Positions 6,143-14,895 of a DNA stretch of 64,000 nt are shown piece by piece. A program made the position numbers and the translations under genes. The DNA lies in contig NZ_JANHAU010000001.1 in assembly GCF_024464185.1 (NCBI RefSeq), positions 620,001 to 684,000 on the forward strand, written 5' to 3'. The stretch's first letter is position 1. Each line of letters begins with the position of its first letter. This stretch comes from Haloarchaeobius salinus. GTDB lineage: Archaea > Halobacteriota > Halobacteria > Halobacteriales > Natrialbaceae. A model generated the notes under the pieces. That model ran no database searches. It was not told the DNA's origin and worked only from the letters and a program-made list of their open reading frames with translations.

Positions 6143-7981
6143 TCACTCCACTGCCTCCGCCGGCCCGTCGCGCACGCCGATGCCCTTCGAGGCGAGGTGG
6201 CGGACCTGTCGCTTGGCGAAGCCCTCCTCGCGGGTGCCTCTCGTGGCGAGCACGTAGACCAGCGCGGTGCCCTCGGGGCGCATCGTCCGACCGGCGCGCT
6301 GTGCGCCCTGCCGGCGGGAGCCGCCGAGCCCGGAGACGACGACGGCGAGCTCGGCGTCCGGCAGGTCGATGCCCTCGTCGCCGACGCGGGAGACGACGAG
6401 CGTACGCCGGTCACCGCGCCGGAACTCCGCGAACAGCTCCCGGCGGCGCGCGTGGGGCGTCTCGCCGGAGATAAAGGGCACGTCGAGCGCCTCGGCGAGC
6501 TGCTCGCCGTGGTCCAGGTACTCGACGAAGACGAGCGCCTTCTTCTCGGGGTGCTCGGCGAGCAGGTGCTGGGTCTCGGTGACCTTCGCGGGGTTCATCG
6601 CGGCGAGCTGCCGACGGTGGTGCCCGGGTTCGGCGCTGGCGTGCTCGCTCTGTTTCTCGTCGTCTGCCCACGGCACGTAGCGGATGTGGACCTCGGGCTC
6701 CTGCACGTAGCCCGCCTCGAACAGTGCGTCCCAGTCGGTGCCGATGGGTGGACCGACGAGCGTGAAGATGTCCTCCTCGCGGTCGTCCTCGCGCACCGGC
6801 GTCGCGGTGAGCCCGAGGCGGTGCTTTGACTGCAGGTCCGCGGTCCGTCGGCGCACGTCCGAGGGGATGTGCTGGACCTCGTCGTAGACGACGAGGCCCC
6901 ACTCGCGAGAGTCGAAGAGGCTCCGGTGGCGGTCCATCCCGGCGATCTGGTAGGTGGCGACCGTCACGGGGCGGATATCCTTCGTGCCGCCGTGGTACTC
7001 GCCGACCTGCTCGGGCGTGAGCGAGGTGTGGGTGAGAATCTCGTCGCGCCACTGTCCGGCGAGTTCGCGCGACGGGACGAGGATCAGCGTCTCGCCCTCG
7101 ATCTCGCTCATCACGCCCATCGCGGCGACGGTCTTCCCGCTGCCCGGCGGGCCGACCATCACCCCGGACTTCGCCTCGATGAACCGGTCGACCCACGACT
7201 GCTGGTAGTCACGCAGTACGAGCCCGAGCTCCATCGGCAGCTCGTCGCCGCCCTCGAGGTCGCGTTCGTCCTGCACCGGGTAGCCCGCCTCGTACAGGTG
7301 GCGTTTCACCGTGGCTATCTGCTCCGCGGCGACCCACGCGGTCACGTCGTCGATGGGGGCCCGGATGCACTCGGCGGGCAGCTTCTCCAGCGCGACGTTT
7401 CCCATGAGGCTCTCGTTCGCGGCCTCGAGCACGACGTAGCCGTCCTCGTGTGTCCGGAGGACGAACTGGTTCGCGCGCTTCCACTGGTCCTCGACCCACG
7501 CCTCGAACTCGGGTGCGCGCTCGGGGAGCACCTGCCGCATCGTCCGTTCGAGCTTCTCGAACGTCTCGTAGGGGGCCTGCCAGATGTCCGCCTGGCGCAC
7601 CTCGTAGAGGTAGCCGCCCGACCGCGTCGTGTCGATAAGGTGGGCGAACTGCGAGCACTGCGCCCGGGTGAACTGCTTCGGCTGGTCGACGACGAACTGC
7701 CGGCGCTCCGGGAAGAAGACGACCCGTTCGCGTTCGAGCATCGCGCCCCAGTCGCTCGGGTACCAGATGGTCGGCTCGATACCTGCGTCGGTGCGCTCGA
7801 CCGCGCCCTGGGCCTCGAGGGCTTCGAGCCCCTGTGTCGCCGCCTCCTGTGTGCTGTCGAGGTGGCGCGCGAGCTGGTCGGCCGTGATGACCGGCCGGCC
7901 CTGCGCGTCGAGCGCGTCGTAGAACTCGTCGACGTCGATGGTGTGGTCGGCGTTCCGGGCTTCGGCTTGCTCCTCTGTCAC
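6143..7981 (-). CDS. XPB/Rad25-type DNA helicase (SF2)
   Basis: 612 residues. It is an ATP-dependent DNA unwinding enzyme of the XPB family, linked to nucleotide excision repair or transcription. A winged-helix-like domain (about 15-70) comes first, followed by a damage-recognition-like region. Walker A is GPPGSGKT (277-284) and motif II is DEVQ (367-370) instead of the DEVH usual in XPB. The LGLTATPVREDD segment contains the XPB hallmark RED (397-399), and motif VI is QRAGRTMRPEG. The start is GTG. The nuclease partner Bax1, often encoded next to archaeal xpb, is not here. Confidence 0.9.
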   Translation of the reverse strand: MTEEQAEARNADHTIDVDEFYDALDAQGRPVITADQLARHLDSTQEAATQGLEALEAQGAVERTDAGIEPTIWYPSDWGAMLERERVVFFPERRQFVVDQPKQFTRAQCSQFAHLIDTTRSGGYLYEVRQADIWQAPYETFEKLERTMRQVLPERAPEFEAWVEDQWKRANQFVLRTHEDGYVVLEAANESLMGNVALEKLPAECIRAPIDDVTAWVAAEQIATVKRHLYEAGYPVQDERDLEGGDELPMELGLVLRDYQQSWVDRFIEAKSGVMVGPPGSGKTVAAMGVMSEIEGETLILVPSRELAGQWRDEILTHTSLTPEQVGEYHGGTKDIRPVTVATYQIAGMDRHRSLFDSREWGLVVYDEVQHIPSDVRRRTADLQSKHRLGLTATPVREDDREEDIFTLVGPPIGTDWDALFEAGYVQEPEVHIRYVPWADDEKQSEHASAEPGHHRRQLAAMNPAKVTETQHLLAEHPEKKALVFVEYLDHGEQLAEALDVPFISGETPHARRRELFAEFRRGDRRTLVVSRVGDEGIDLPDAELAVVVSGLGGSRRQGAQRAGRTMRPEGTALVYVLATRGTREEGFAKRQVRHLASKGIGVRDGPAEAVE

Positions 7982-8094
7982 TGTCGGTCACTAGGGTGGT
8001 CCGGGGGCAAGCGTGTTTCGAGTGCGGTCTCGGTTGGTGTGAGGAGCTGGCATACTGTCCGGACCTTTACGGGCGAGGGCCGGCGAGTCGTCGT

Positions 8095-8562
8095 ATGGAA
8101 CTCGTCGAAGCCACCGCCGCCGACCTCGATGCCCTCGTCGACCGCTGGTACGCCCTGGCGACGGCGATGGTGGGCCACGACGAACTGAACGAACTCGTCT
8201 ACGCGGACGTGGAGGAGGTACCGGACGACGGCTTCCGTGCACACCTCGACGACGAGGCGGTCACCGACTACCTCGTCGTTCACGGGGACGAGACCATCGG
8301 CTTCGTCACCCTGCGCGAGGGCACCCACTCGTCCCGGGAGTACTCGCGGTACCTCCGCATCGTGAACCTCGCCATCGACGAGGCGCACCGGAACCGTGGT
8401 CACGGCGCGGCCGTCGTCGAACGTGTGAAACGACTCGCCCGCGACCGTGGCTGTGACCACCTGAAGGTCTCCTGCGAGTGGGGGAACGAGGGCGCGCGAC
8501 GTTTCTACCGCGAGACGGGGTTCCGAGAGAAGCAGGTCGACTTCGCACAGCCACTGGAGTGA
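8095..8562 (+). CDS. GNAT family N-acetyltransferase
   Basis: 155 residues with the GNAT fold. The acetyl-CoA binding loop NRGHGAAVVERVKRLA (about 103-118) follows the beta strand LRIVNLAIDEAHR, and NEGARRFYRETGF is the typical C-terminal motif. The acceptor substrate cannot be read from sequence. ATG 8095 is 27 nt from a TATA-like CCTTTACGG (8064-8072), which favours it over the longer frame from 7996. Divergent from the helicase gene. Confidence 0.85.
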   Translation: MELVEATAADLDALVDRWYALATAMVGHDELNELVYADVEEVPDDGFRAHLDDEAVTDYLVVHGDETIGFVTLREGTHSSREYSRYLRIVNLAIDEAHRNRGHGAAVVERVKRLARDRGCDHLKVSCEWGNEGARRFYRETGFREKQVDFAQPLE

Positions 8563-8583
8563 GCTACAGGACAGCGACCCGAC

Positions 8584-9603
8584 TCAGAGCCGGCTGACGG
8601 CCCCGATGGCCGGGTCGAGGGGCGGCGCGTCGAACAGTTCGAGGTCGGTGTAGGCGTTCGCGCCGGCGGTGTAGAGGTCGCTGGCGACGGCGAGCACGTC
8701 GTCGTCGAGGGGTTCGGGCTGGACCTCACAGAGCGACTTCCAGTCGGCGACGTTCTCGGCCTTCGCGCGCTCCTTGGCCTCGGTGACCGACGCGACCCAG
8801 TCGGGCTGGGTGCGCTTGTGGTACTGCCGGATGACCTCCTTGGATATCTGGGTGCCCTCGTAGCTGAAGCGGTTCTCGTCGAACGTGCCGACCACGTCGG
8901 CGACGCGGATCTCGCCGTCGAAGTAGAGGCACTCGATCTTCCCGTCCTCGTGGGTCAACCCGCCGGACTCGGCCTGCTCGGTGACCACGCGGTTCACCTC
9001 GCGGGCGGTCCGTTCGAGTTCGTCGACGTCGGCGCGGCCGGCGATGTCGTCGGCCTCCGCGTGGGTGAGGTAGCGGTCGGACTCCTCGAACTTCGTGGAG
9101 AACTCGACGATTGGCTCCTCGAGGTCGACGACACCCTCGGGCCACTCGTCGCGGTCGAGGCCGTGGTCCGCGGGGTCGGTCCGGCTGCGGAGACTGGAGC
9201 CGACGGGGACGCGGTTCCGGAAGACGATCTCGAGGGGGACGAGGTAGTTCGAGCCCGCCTCGGCGTGGAAGCTCTCGTAGTCGTAGTCCCGGCCCTCGTG
9301 GGGGAGGTCGGGCACCTGCGTGAGGTCGATGGCCATCTCCCAGGGCGGCTGGTCGGCATCGCGCAGCCGCAGGGTGTCGCCGTTGCGGACGACGCCGCGG
9401 TAGTGCGTCGGGATGCCCTCGTCCTCCAGCAACTCGAAGTTGAACGCGCCCATCGAGCAGAGCGACGCGCCCTTGTTCGCGATGGTGTCGGGCATCTTCC
9501 CCCAGTCGAAGACGGAGTAGTCGTCGGTGAAGACGAACGCGCCACGGCCCAGCTCGTCGGCGGTCGCCGGCTCCTCGATGCGGAACTCCTTGACGCTCGT
9601 CAC
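8584..9603 (-). CDS. purC: Phosphoribosylaminoimidazole-succinocarboxamide synthase
   Basis: SAICAR synthase: joins CAIR and aspartate with ATP in purine synthesis. It is a 339-residue protein of the longer PurC form. It opens with GRGAFVFTDDYSVFDWGKMPD (the ATP-binding strand and substrate loop) and contains the RNRVPVGSSLRSR block and the DGKIECLYFDG region. It converges on the acetyltransferase gene. Purine genes are scattered here: purU is 3 kb away on the other strand. Confidence 0.93.
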   Translation of the reverse strand: MTSVKEFRIEEPATADELGRGAFVFTDDYSVFDWGKMPDTIANKGASLCSMGAFNFELLEDEGIPTHYRGVVRNGDTLRLRDADQPPWEMAIDLTQVPDLPHEGRDYDYESFHAEAGSNYLVPLEIVFRNRVPVGSSLRSRTDPADHGLDRDEWPEGVVDLEEPIVEFSTKFEESDRYLTHAEADDIAGRADVDELERTAREVNRVVTEQAESGGLTHEDGKIECLYFDGEIRVADVVGTFDENRFSYEGTQISKEVIRQYHKRTQPDWVASVTEAKERAKAENVADWKSLCEVQPEPLDDDVLAVASDLYTAGANAYTDLELFDAPPLDPAIGAVSRL

Positions 9604-9718
9604 TGACGCTCCCTCCGCAGGCGAGTGCTCATACTCGAACGGGCGAAGCCGTCACTAAAGAAGGTTTCACTACGCGGTCGAGGGAGCGGGAACCGGGTGG
9701 CGACGACAGCCAATCAGC

Positions 9719-9852
9719 CGGCTGGCGCGCGGCTGGCGAGACCGCGAGCGCAGCGAGCGTGTCGAGCCATCCGCGCGAGGGATGAGTGAGGGAGCCTGCG
9801 ACCGAGCGAATCGGTTGGGGAGGTTCGAGGTGCGGTGCTGTGCGGGGCGGGC
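9719..9852 (+). repeat. Dispersed GC-rich intergenic repeat, copy A
   Basis: The 357-nt gap between purC and cofH holds one copy of a repeat found four times in this window. Shared blocks are GGCGCGCGGCTGGCGAG, then GTCGAGCCATCCGCGCGAGG, then, after a variable spacer, GGTTGGGGAGG and GTGCGGTGCTG. The first and last blocks are well conserved and the middle varies between copies. It contains no credible open frame. Copies at 31241 (inverted), 45866 and 59101 are listed separately. Confidence 0.8.
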
Positions 9853-9929
9853 CTTTCGAGGTGTCTGTCGCTCTCGTGACGTACCCCGTTCCGCGAAAAT
9901 AGAACACGACGAACGGCCGGTTCCACTAC

Positions 9930-9939
9930 CCTTTTGGGA
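9930..9939 (+). promoter_or_regulatory. TATA-like box for cofH
   Basis: CCTTTTGGGA centred 27 nt before ATG 9961, so cofH is probably leaderless and transcribed independently of the repeat upstream. Confidence 0.45.
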
Positions 9940-9960
9940 GTCAAACGCGACTCCAACACA

Positions 9961-11367
9961 ATGGCCGACTCGTCCGAGCACGCCGCGGCGGACCTGCCCA
10001 CGGACGGCTTCGACTACGAGCACGTTCCCGAGACCGACCAGTCGTTCGAGAACGCACTCGCGAAGGCGCGGAACGGGGAGCGACTCACCGTCGCGGACGG
10101 CATCGAACTCATCACCACCGGCACCGACGTGGACGGCATCGACCAGTCCCGCAAGGAACTGGTACTGGAGGCTGCCGACCGTCGGCGCGCGGAGGTCGTC
10201 GGCGACGAGGTCACGTTCGTCGCCAACCTGAACAACAACGTCACGACGGCGTGCAACACCGGCTGTCTGTTCTGCAACTTCAAGGACACCGCCCACGCGT
10301 TCGAGGCGGACAGCGACGTCGAGCACGCCGGGTTCACGAAGACACCCGAGGAGTCCCGCGAGGTCGTCGAATCGATGCTCGACCGTGGCATCTACGAGGT
10401 CACCTCGGTCTCTGGCCTGCACCCGGCGTTCGCGCTGAACGAGGAGCACCACGAGGTCCTCCGGAACTCGGACTGGAAGGAGACGAACTACAAGCCGCCG
10501 GAGCAGTACAGCACGGACCCCGGCACCTACGTCGAGCAGATGGCGGCGATGTCGGTCGGCGACGTCCACCTGCACTCGATGACGCCGGAGGAGGCGTACC
10601 ACGCCCGCCGCGGCACCGACTGGAGCTACGAGGAGATCTACGGCGAGCTGAAGGCGGCCGGGCTGGACTCCGTTCCGGGGACCGCCGCCGAGATTCTCGT
10701 CGACGAGGTGCGGGACGTCATCTGCCCCGGGAAGATACGGACCGACGACTGGCTGACGGCGATGGAGGCCGCCGCGAACGTCGGGCTGGGCCTCACCGCG
10801 ACCATCATGTACGGCCACGTCGAGAACGAGGCCCACCGGGTGCTGCACCTCGACAGGGTCCGGGACCTGCAGGAGCGCGTCGACGGGGCCATCACGGAGT
10901 TCGTCCCGCTCTCCTTCATCCACCAGTCCACGCCGCTGTACGAGCACGGCGTCGTGGAGGGCGGTGCGAGCACCGACGAGGACGAGCTGATGATCGCCGT
11001 CTCCCGGCTCTACCTCGACAACGTCGACCACGTGCAGTCCTCGTGGGTGAAGTACGGCGACGAGCAGGGCCTGAAGATGCTCAACTGCGGCGCGGACGAC
11101 TTCATGGGGACCATCCTCTCCGAGGAGATAACGAAGCGCGCGGGCGGTGAGTACGGCGAGTTCCGCTCGTTCGACCAGTACGTCGAGATGATACGGGCCA
11201 TCGGCCGCACGCCGGTCGAGCGCTCGACGGACTACGAGCAGCGCCGTGTGGTCGACGGCGAGCCACCGTTCGGTCCTGAACTCGGCCCGCGTGCCGACGG
11301 GACCCCCCTGCTCCGCGAGGACGAGGGCACGCGGGCGTCGGGTGACGGACTGGCGGCCGACGACTGA
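9961..11367 (+). CDS. cofH: FO synthase subunit 2 (radical SAM)
   Basis: Joins tyrosine-derived 4-hydroxybenzyl to 5-amino-6-ribitylaminouracil, the first half of FO (deazaflavin) formation for coenzyme F420. 468 residues. The radical SAM cluster motif is CNTGCLFC (C-x3-C-x2-C) near residue 97, followed by a TIM-barrel core and the family segments VTSVSGLHP and CGADDFMGT. The C-terminal 60 residues are acidic and Arg-rich and probably disordered. The cofG and cofC genes follow within 3 kb on the other strand, separated by two small genes. Confidence 0.93.
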   Translation: MADSSEHAAADLPTDGFDYEHVPETDQSFENALAKARNGERLTVADGIELITTGTDVDGIDQSRKELVLEAADRRRAEVVGDEVTFVANLNNNVTTACNTGCLFCNFKDTAHAFEADSDVEHAGFTKTPEESREVVESMLDRGIYEVTSVSGLHPAFALNEEHHEVLRNSDWKETNYKPPEQYSTDPGTYVEQMAAMSVGDVHLHSMTPEEAYHARRGTDWSYEEIYGELKAAGLDSVPGTAAEILVDEVRDVICPGKIRTDDWLTAMEAAANVGLGLTATIMYGHVENEAHRVLHLDRVRDLQERVDGAITEFVPLSFIHQSTPLYEHGVVEGGASTDEDELMIAVSRLYLDNVDHVQSSWVKYGDEQGLKMLNCGADDFMGTILSEEITKRAGGEYGEFRSFDQYVEMIRAIGRTPVERSTDYEQRRVVDGEPPFGPELGPRADGTPLLREDEGTRASGDGLAADD

Positions 11368-11406
11368 ACCGGACCCTTTTCGACCGCACCCGTGCTACCG
11401 CCTCGT

Positions 11407-11688
11407 ATGAACACGCTCGCGCCGGCCGACGGCGAGGACCGCTACCGGCTGCCCCCGCATGCACACATCGTCGTCTACGAGCGCGAGGGCGGTCGCGGGC
11501 TCCTCACCGTCTACGACTGCGGCGCGGCACAGAAACCGCCCACGGCGCAGTTGCTCGGTGAACTCGGGAGCGTCCGCGCCGGTCACGAGGTGCAGTCGAA
11601 CCCGACGGGCTACGTCGTGCGGATGCGCGAGGCCTCGGTCATCGAGCGCCAGGGGGATGGCCTCTGGGTCGTCAGGCCGGCGGAGTGA
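11407..11688 (+). CDS. Small protein of unknown function between cofH and cofG
   Basis: 93 residues, not recognised. It has mixed alpha/beta character with one Cys (VYDCGAAQK) and a beta-rich start (HIVVYEREGGRGLLTVYDC). There is no signal peptide or membrane helix. It begins 39 nt after cofH but has its own TATA-like CCCTTTTCGAC (11376-11386) spaced for a leaderless start at ATG 11407. Its position between F420 biosynthesis genes suggests, but does not show, a role with them. Confidence 0.7.
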   Translation: MNTLAPADGEDRYRLPPHAHIVVYEREGGRGLLTVYDCGAAQKPPTAQLLGELGSVRAGHEVQSNPTGYVVRMREASVIERQGDGLWVVRPAE

Positions 11689-11704
11689 GTTCGCGGGCTG
11701 GTTC

Positions 11705-11995
11705 TCAGGGCCGGATGCGCCGCTGTCTGAGCAGCGTCCGGAGGTACCGCTCGCCGTGGGCCGTGATGCTGTACGAGCCGTCGGTCCGGGCGCGGACGTA
11801 GCCCGCGCTCTGGAGGCGATGGCAGAGGTGGTCGACGGTCGCCGGGTCGGCGTCGACCGCGCCCGTGAGCTCCGCGATGGGCATGGCGGACACGCCGTCG
11901 AGCGCGTGGAGGATAGCCAGGTCGGGCGGCTGGTTCGGCGTCGTGTCGCCGTCGGCCGTCGGCTGCTCGGTGTCGGTTGCGTGGGTCTCGTCCAT
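11705..11995 (-). CDS. Winged-helix DNA-binding protein
   Basis: 96 residues. After an acidic Thr-rich tail comes a winged helix: LAILHALDG, then the turn PIAELTGAVDADPATVDHLCHRLQSAGYV (recognition helix) and the wing ARTDGSYSITAHGERYL. This is a MarR/PadR-like small regulator. A TATA-like GCTTCTTGCC 31 nt upstream supports ATG 11995 over the in-frame ATG at 12034. It is convergent with the 93-residue gene and immediately downstream of cofG. It may regulate the cof cluster, which is an inference from position. Confidence 0.7.
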   Translation of the reverse strand: MDETHATDTEQPTADGDTTPNQPPDLAILHALDGVSAMPIAELTGAVDADPATVDHLCHRLQSAGYVRARTDGSYSITAHGERYLRTLLRQRRIRP

Positions 11996-12064
11996 CCCAC
12001 CCGGTACCACGAACGGATTCGGCAAGAAGCTCACTAGGAGCCGTATCGAGCGCTCACGAGCGGT

Positions 12065-13210
12065 CTATAGCTCGACCGCCGCACCGTCGAGGACGCGCCG
12101 GTAGCGCCGACCAGCCGGGGTGTCACCGGCGAGTGCGTCGCGAACGGGGTCGTCGAGCCAGCCGTCGCCCGGCGCGGGCTCGCCGTCGAAGTCGTCGGAG
12201 CGGAGGTCCTCCGGGAGGTAGCGCTCGTAGACGGGGAGGCGCTCCCGGAGGGGGACGCCCGCCTCGTGGGCGATGTCCCGGAGCTCCCGCAGCGCGGGCC
12301 ACTCGTAGTCGGGGTTGATGTAGTCGTCCGTCACCGGGGAGACGCCGCCGAGGTCGTCGACGCCGCAGTCCAGCAGCTCGCGGGTCGGTGAGAGGTTCGG
12401 CGGCACCTGCACCGACACCGTCTGGGGGAGCACCCAGCGCGCCATGGCGACGACCCGGCGCATCGTCTCCACGTCGGGTCGCTCGAAGCGCGAGCGCTCG
12501 TTCGGGACGACGTTCTGGACGATGACCTCCTGGACGTGACCGTATCGCTCGTGCAGGTCGCGGATGGCGAGCAGGCTCTCCGCACGGTTGCGCCAGTCCT
12601 CGCCGATGCCGACGAGGATGCCCGTCGTGAACGGCACCTGCAGCTCGCCGGCGTTCCGGATGGTGTTGAGCCGCTGGCCGGGCGACTTGACCCGGCGACC
12701 GGCGTGGGCGTCCACGTCGGCGGTCGTCTCCAGCATCACGCCCATGCTGGCGTTGTACGGTGCGACCATCGCCATCTGCTCGCGTGTCTGGTCGCCGGGG
12801 TTCGAGTGCGGGAGGATGCCCCGGTCGAGGGTGTGCCGGCAGACTGCCCGAAGGTAGTCGTGGACGTCGTCGTACCCCCAGCGGTCGAGCTGGGCGTGGA
12901 CCCCCTCGTAGCGGTCGTCGGGGTCGTCGCCGAAGGTGAACAGGGCCTCCGTGCAGCCCGCGTCGATGCCCATGTCGAGCGTCTCGTTCACGTCCGCGTC
13001 GTCCATCAGCGTCGCCTCACCCGGCGGGTCGAAGAACGTGCAGTACGTGCAGGTGTACCGGCAGGCCGTCGTCAGCGGCAGGAACACGTTCCGGGCGAAG
13101 GTGAGCTCCTCGGCCGGCCCCACGTCGTCGGGGGTGACCGAGAGTGCGCGCTCGACCTCGCGCTCGTCGAACGACAGCGAGATGTCGTACTTCTCGGCCC
13201 CCGGAATCAT
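12065..13210 (-). CDS. cofG: FO synthase subunit 1 (radical SAM)
   Basis: Closes the ring of the CofH product to give FO (7,8-didemethyl-8-hydroxy-5-deazariboflavin). 381 residues. The cluster motif is CRYTCTYC near residue 50, followed by LFTFGDDPDDRYEG and the C-terminal barrel segment LSPTRELLDCGVDDLGGVSPVTDDYINP, typical of CofG. ATG 13210 is preferred over 13237 because a TATA-like box (minus-strand CACCCTTTTG, 13234-13243) lies 29 nt upstream. Confidence 0.93.
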   Translation of the reverse strand: MIPGAEKYDISLSFDEREVERALSVTPDDVGPAEELTFARNVFLPLTTACRYTCTYCTFFDPPGEATLMDDADVNETLDMGIDAGCTEALFTFGDDPDDRYEGVHAQLDRWGYDDVHDYLRAVCRHTLDRGILPHSNPGDQTREQMAMVAPYNASMGVMLETTADVDAHAGRRVKSPGQRLNTIRNAGELQVPFTTGILVGIGEDWRNRAESLLAIRDLHERYGHVQEVIVQNVVPNERSRFERPDVETMRRVVAMARWVLPQTVSVQVPPNLSPTRELLDCGVDDLGGVSPVTDDYINPDYEWPALRELRDIAHEAGVPLRERLPVYERYLPEDLRSDDFDGEPAPGDGWLDDPVRDALAGDTPAGRRYRRVLDGAAVEL

Positions 13211-13393
13211 GCTCGGGGATGCGTGGTCGACGGGCAAAAGGGTGTCCTCATGGGGCAGTACTGTCCGGAGGCACGACTCCGGGAACGTCTCCCCCCGCGG
13301 GACGGCGAGCGACGGCTCTGCCGGTGTTCCGAGAAAGCCAGAAGGGTGGTGGATTCGCGCGCAGAGGCCTCGCGCATTCTCACAGTCGAGGCG

Positions 13394-13403
13394 TCCCCAT
13401 ATA
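13394..13403 (-). promoter_or_regulatory. Second TATA-like box far upstream of cofG
   Basis: Minus-strand CACTATATGG in the 208-nt gap between cofC and cofG. It would start a transcript near 13370, about 160 nt before the cofG ATG. Either cofG has a long-leader message as well as a leaderless one, or there is a short non-coding transcript. No convincing reading frame follows it. Confidence 0.35.
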
Positions 13404-13418
13404 GTGCCACGTACCGCC

Positions 13419-14036
13419 TCAGTCGTCGACTCGTGCCGCGTTCACCCGGCCGTTTCCACGCTCGATTCGAACCCCGTGGTTCGCGAGCCAGGTCGCGGCC
13501 CGGCCGTCGCCGTGGACGAGCACCTCGACGAGGTCGGCGCGCTCGTCGACGTCTGTCGCCAGCCGGTGGGAGTCCACGACGGTCGTCTCCACCCCGGCCG
13601 CGCTCGCGGCCTCGCGATGGTCGAGATAGGATGCGCCGTGGAAGTCCGTCCGGAACCCGTCGTGACGCACGACGAGGGCGTTGGTCCCGGCACCGCGTCC
13701 GGGGGCGATGACGACGCCGCCGTCGGCGTCGAACAGCCGCTCCAGCACGGCGGGCGTGGCGAGGGGCAGGTCCGCCATCACGATGGCGACGGTCTCGTCG
13801 GTCTCCTCGAGCACTGCGTTCACGGCGGTCGTCAGCGACCGGTCGTCGACGCGGACGCCGGCGTCGAGGTCGACCGGCGCGGTCGCGAGCACCGTCGGTG
13901 TCCCGCCCGCGCCGCGGACCGCGTCGAGCACGTCCGCGAGCATCGACCGCGCGAAGGCGGCGCGCTCGTCGGCGTCGAGGACGCCGGCAAGGCGGGTCTT
14001 CGGGTTCTCTGCCGCGAACGGGACGACGACACGCAT
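13419..14036 (-). CDS. cofC: 2-phospho-L-lactate guanylyltransferase
   Basis: Activates 2-phospho-L-lactate with GTP, supplying the side chain for coenzyme F420. 205 residues. It starts MRVVVPFAAENPKTRLAGVL, the MobA-like nucleotidyltransferase loop. The VMADLPLATPAVLERLF block supplies the metal-binding Asp. APGRGAGTNALVVR and FHGASYLDHREAA are CofC signatures. ATG 14036 was chosen over 14165 because the extension is Ser/Thr/Ala filler unlike the family. It is the third F420 gene in this cluster. CofD and CofE are not in the window. Confidence 0.9.
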   Translation of the reverse strand: MRVVVPFAAENPKTRLAGVLDADERAAFARSMLADVLDAVRGAGGTPTVLATAPVDLDAGVRVDDRSLTTAVNAVLEETDETVAIVMADLPLATPAVLERLFDADGGVVIAPGRGAGTNALVVRHDGFRTDFHGASYLDHREAASAAGVETTVVDSHRLATDVDERADLVEVLVHGDGRAATWLANHGVRIERGNGRVNAARVDD

Positions 14037-14079
14037 GGCTGGGCGTCGCCGGTGAACCGCAAAGAACGTTCCGAACCGC

Positions 14080-14895
14080 TCAGCCGAGGCGGCTGTAGTC
14101 GTCCTGCTGCTGGCGGTACCAGTAGACGCCGCCGCCGATGAGGGCGATGACGACGATACCGACACCGGCGTAGAGGAGCAGCTGGTTGCGCTGCTCGGTC
14201 GACTCGGCGTTGCTCTGGGCGGTGTTGGCCTCCTCCTGTGCGCGCTCGGCGAGGTTCTGTGCGTTGCCGAAGTTCTCGCCCTCGTAGGCGGAGATGGCCG
14301 ACTCGACGGAGTCCTCTGCGGTCGAGGTGTCGCCGCCGGCGGCGTCAGCCTCGTCGATGGCCTCCTCCGCCTCGCCGATGGCCTGGCGTGCGGCCTGGCT
14401 CTCCTCGGTGAAGTGGTGTGCCTCGCTGGTGGCGATCCCGTTCGAGGTGCCGCCCTCGCGGACCTGCGTCAGGTCGGCGACGACGAACGTCTCCTCGTCG
14501 GCGTAGGTGAAGTTCCCGACGCTCGGCACCGTCCCGGTCACCTCGACGGTCACCTGGTTGGCGTCGTTCGCCTCGGCGTCGATGTTCGAGTAGTTGAACG
14601 ACTGCCCGTCGAACGACTGGCTGTCGACCTGGTTCCCGGTGTCCGTGTCGGTGGTCGTCACCGTCCACGTCACGTCCTCCAGTTCCGTCTCACCGCGCAG
14701 CGTCCACGACGTGTAGTCGGGGTTCTGGTACAGTTCCCCGAGCGTCATCGTCGCGCTGTAGTCCTCGCCGACCTGTCCTTCGTCCGGGACGTCCTCCTCG
14801 GTGACCTGCACGGCCACGGCTGTGCCGACCGCGGCGAACGCCAGCATGGCCACCGCAGCGAGGATCGCCCACCTAGAATAGCGGCTCGAGTTCAT
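14080..14895 (-). CDS. Surface-anchored coiled-coil protein overlapping cetZ1
   Basis: About 271 residues, not recognised by name. An N-terminal hydrophobic segment (about 10-30) looks like a Sec signal. It is followed by an acidic beta-rich extracellular region with Thr/Asn/Asp stretches, then a helical Ala/Glu-rich coiled coil (about 165-230). One transmembrane helix (LLLYAGVGIVVIALIGGGVY, about 238-258) and a short charged cytoplasmic tail QQQDDYSRLG complete it. The topology is outside-facing with a C-terminal anchor. Its start lies within the last 23 nt of cetZ1 (32 nt if ATG 14904 is used), so translation is probably coupled to cetZ1. Confidence 0.75.
   Translation of the reverse strand: MNSSRYSRWAILAAVAMLAFAAVGTAVAVQVTEEDVPDEGQVGEDYSATMTLGELYQNPDYTSWTLRGETELEDVTWTVTTTDTDTGNQVDSQSFDGQSFNYSNIDAEANDANQVTVEVTGTVPSVGNFTYADEETFVVADLTQVREGGTSNGIATSEAHHFTEESQAARQAIGEAEEAIDEADAAGGDTSTAEDSVESAISAYEGENFGNAQNLAERAQEEANTAQSNAESTEQRNQLLLYAGVGIVVIALIGGGVYWYRQQQDDYSRLG

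Noticed and set aside
9719-9852. Insertion sequence or coding gene in the GC-rich intergenic repeat
   Set aside because: No transposase, no target duplication visible and translated frames differ between copies; treated as a non-coding dispersed repeat.
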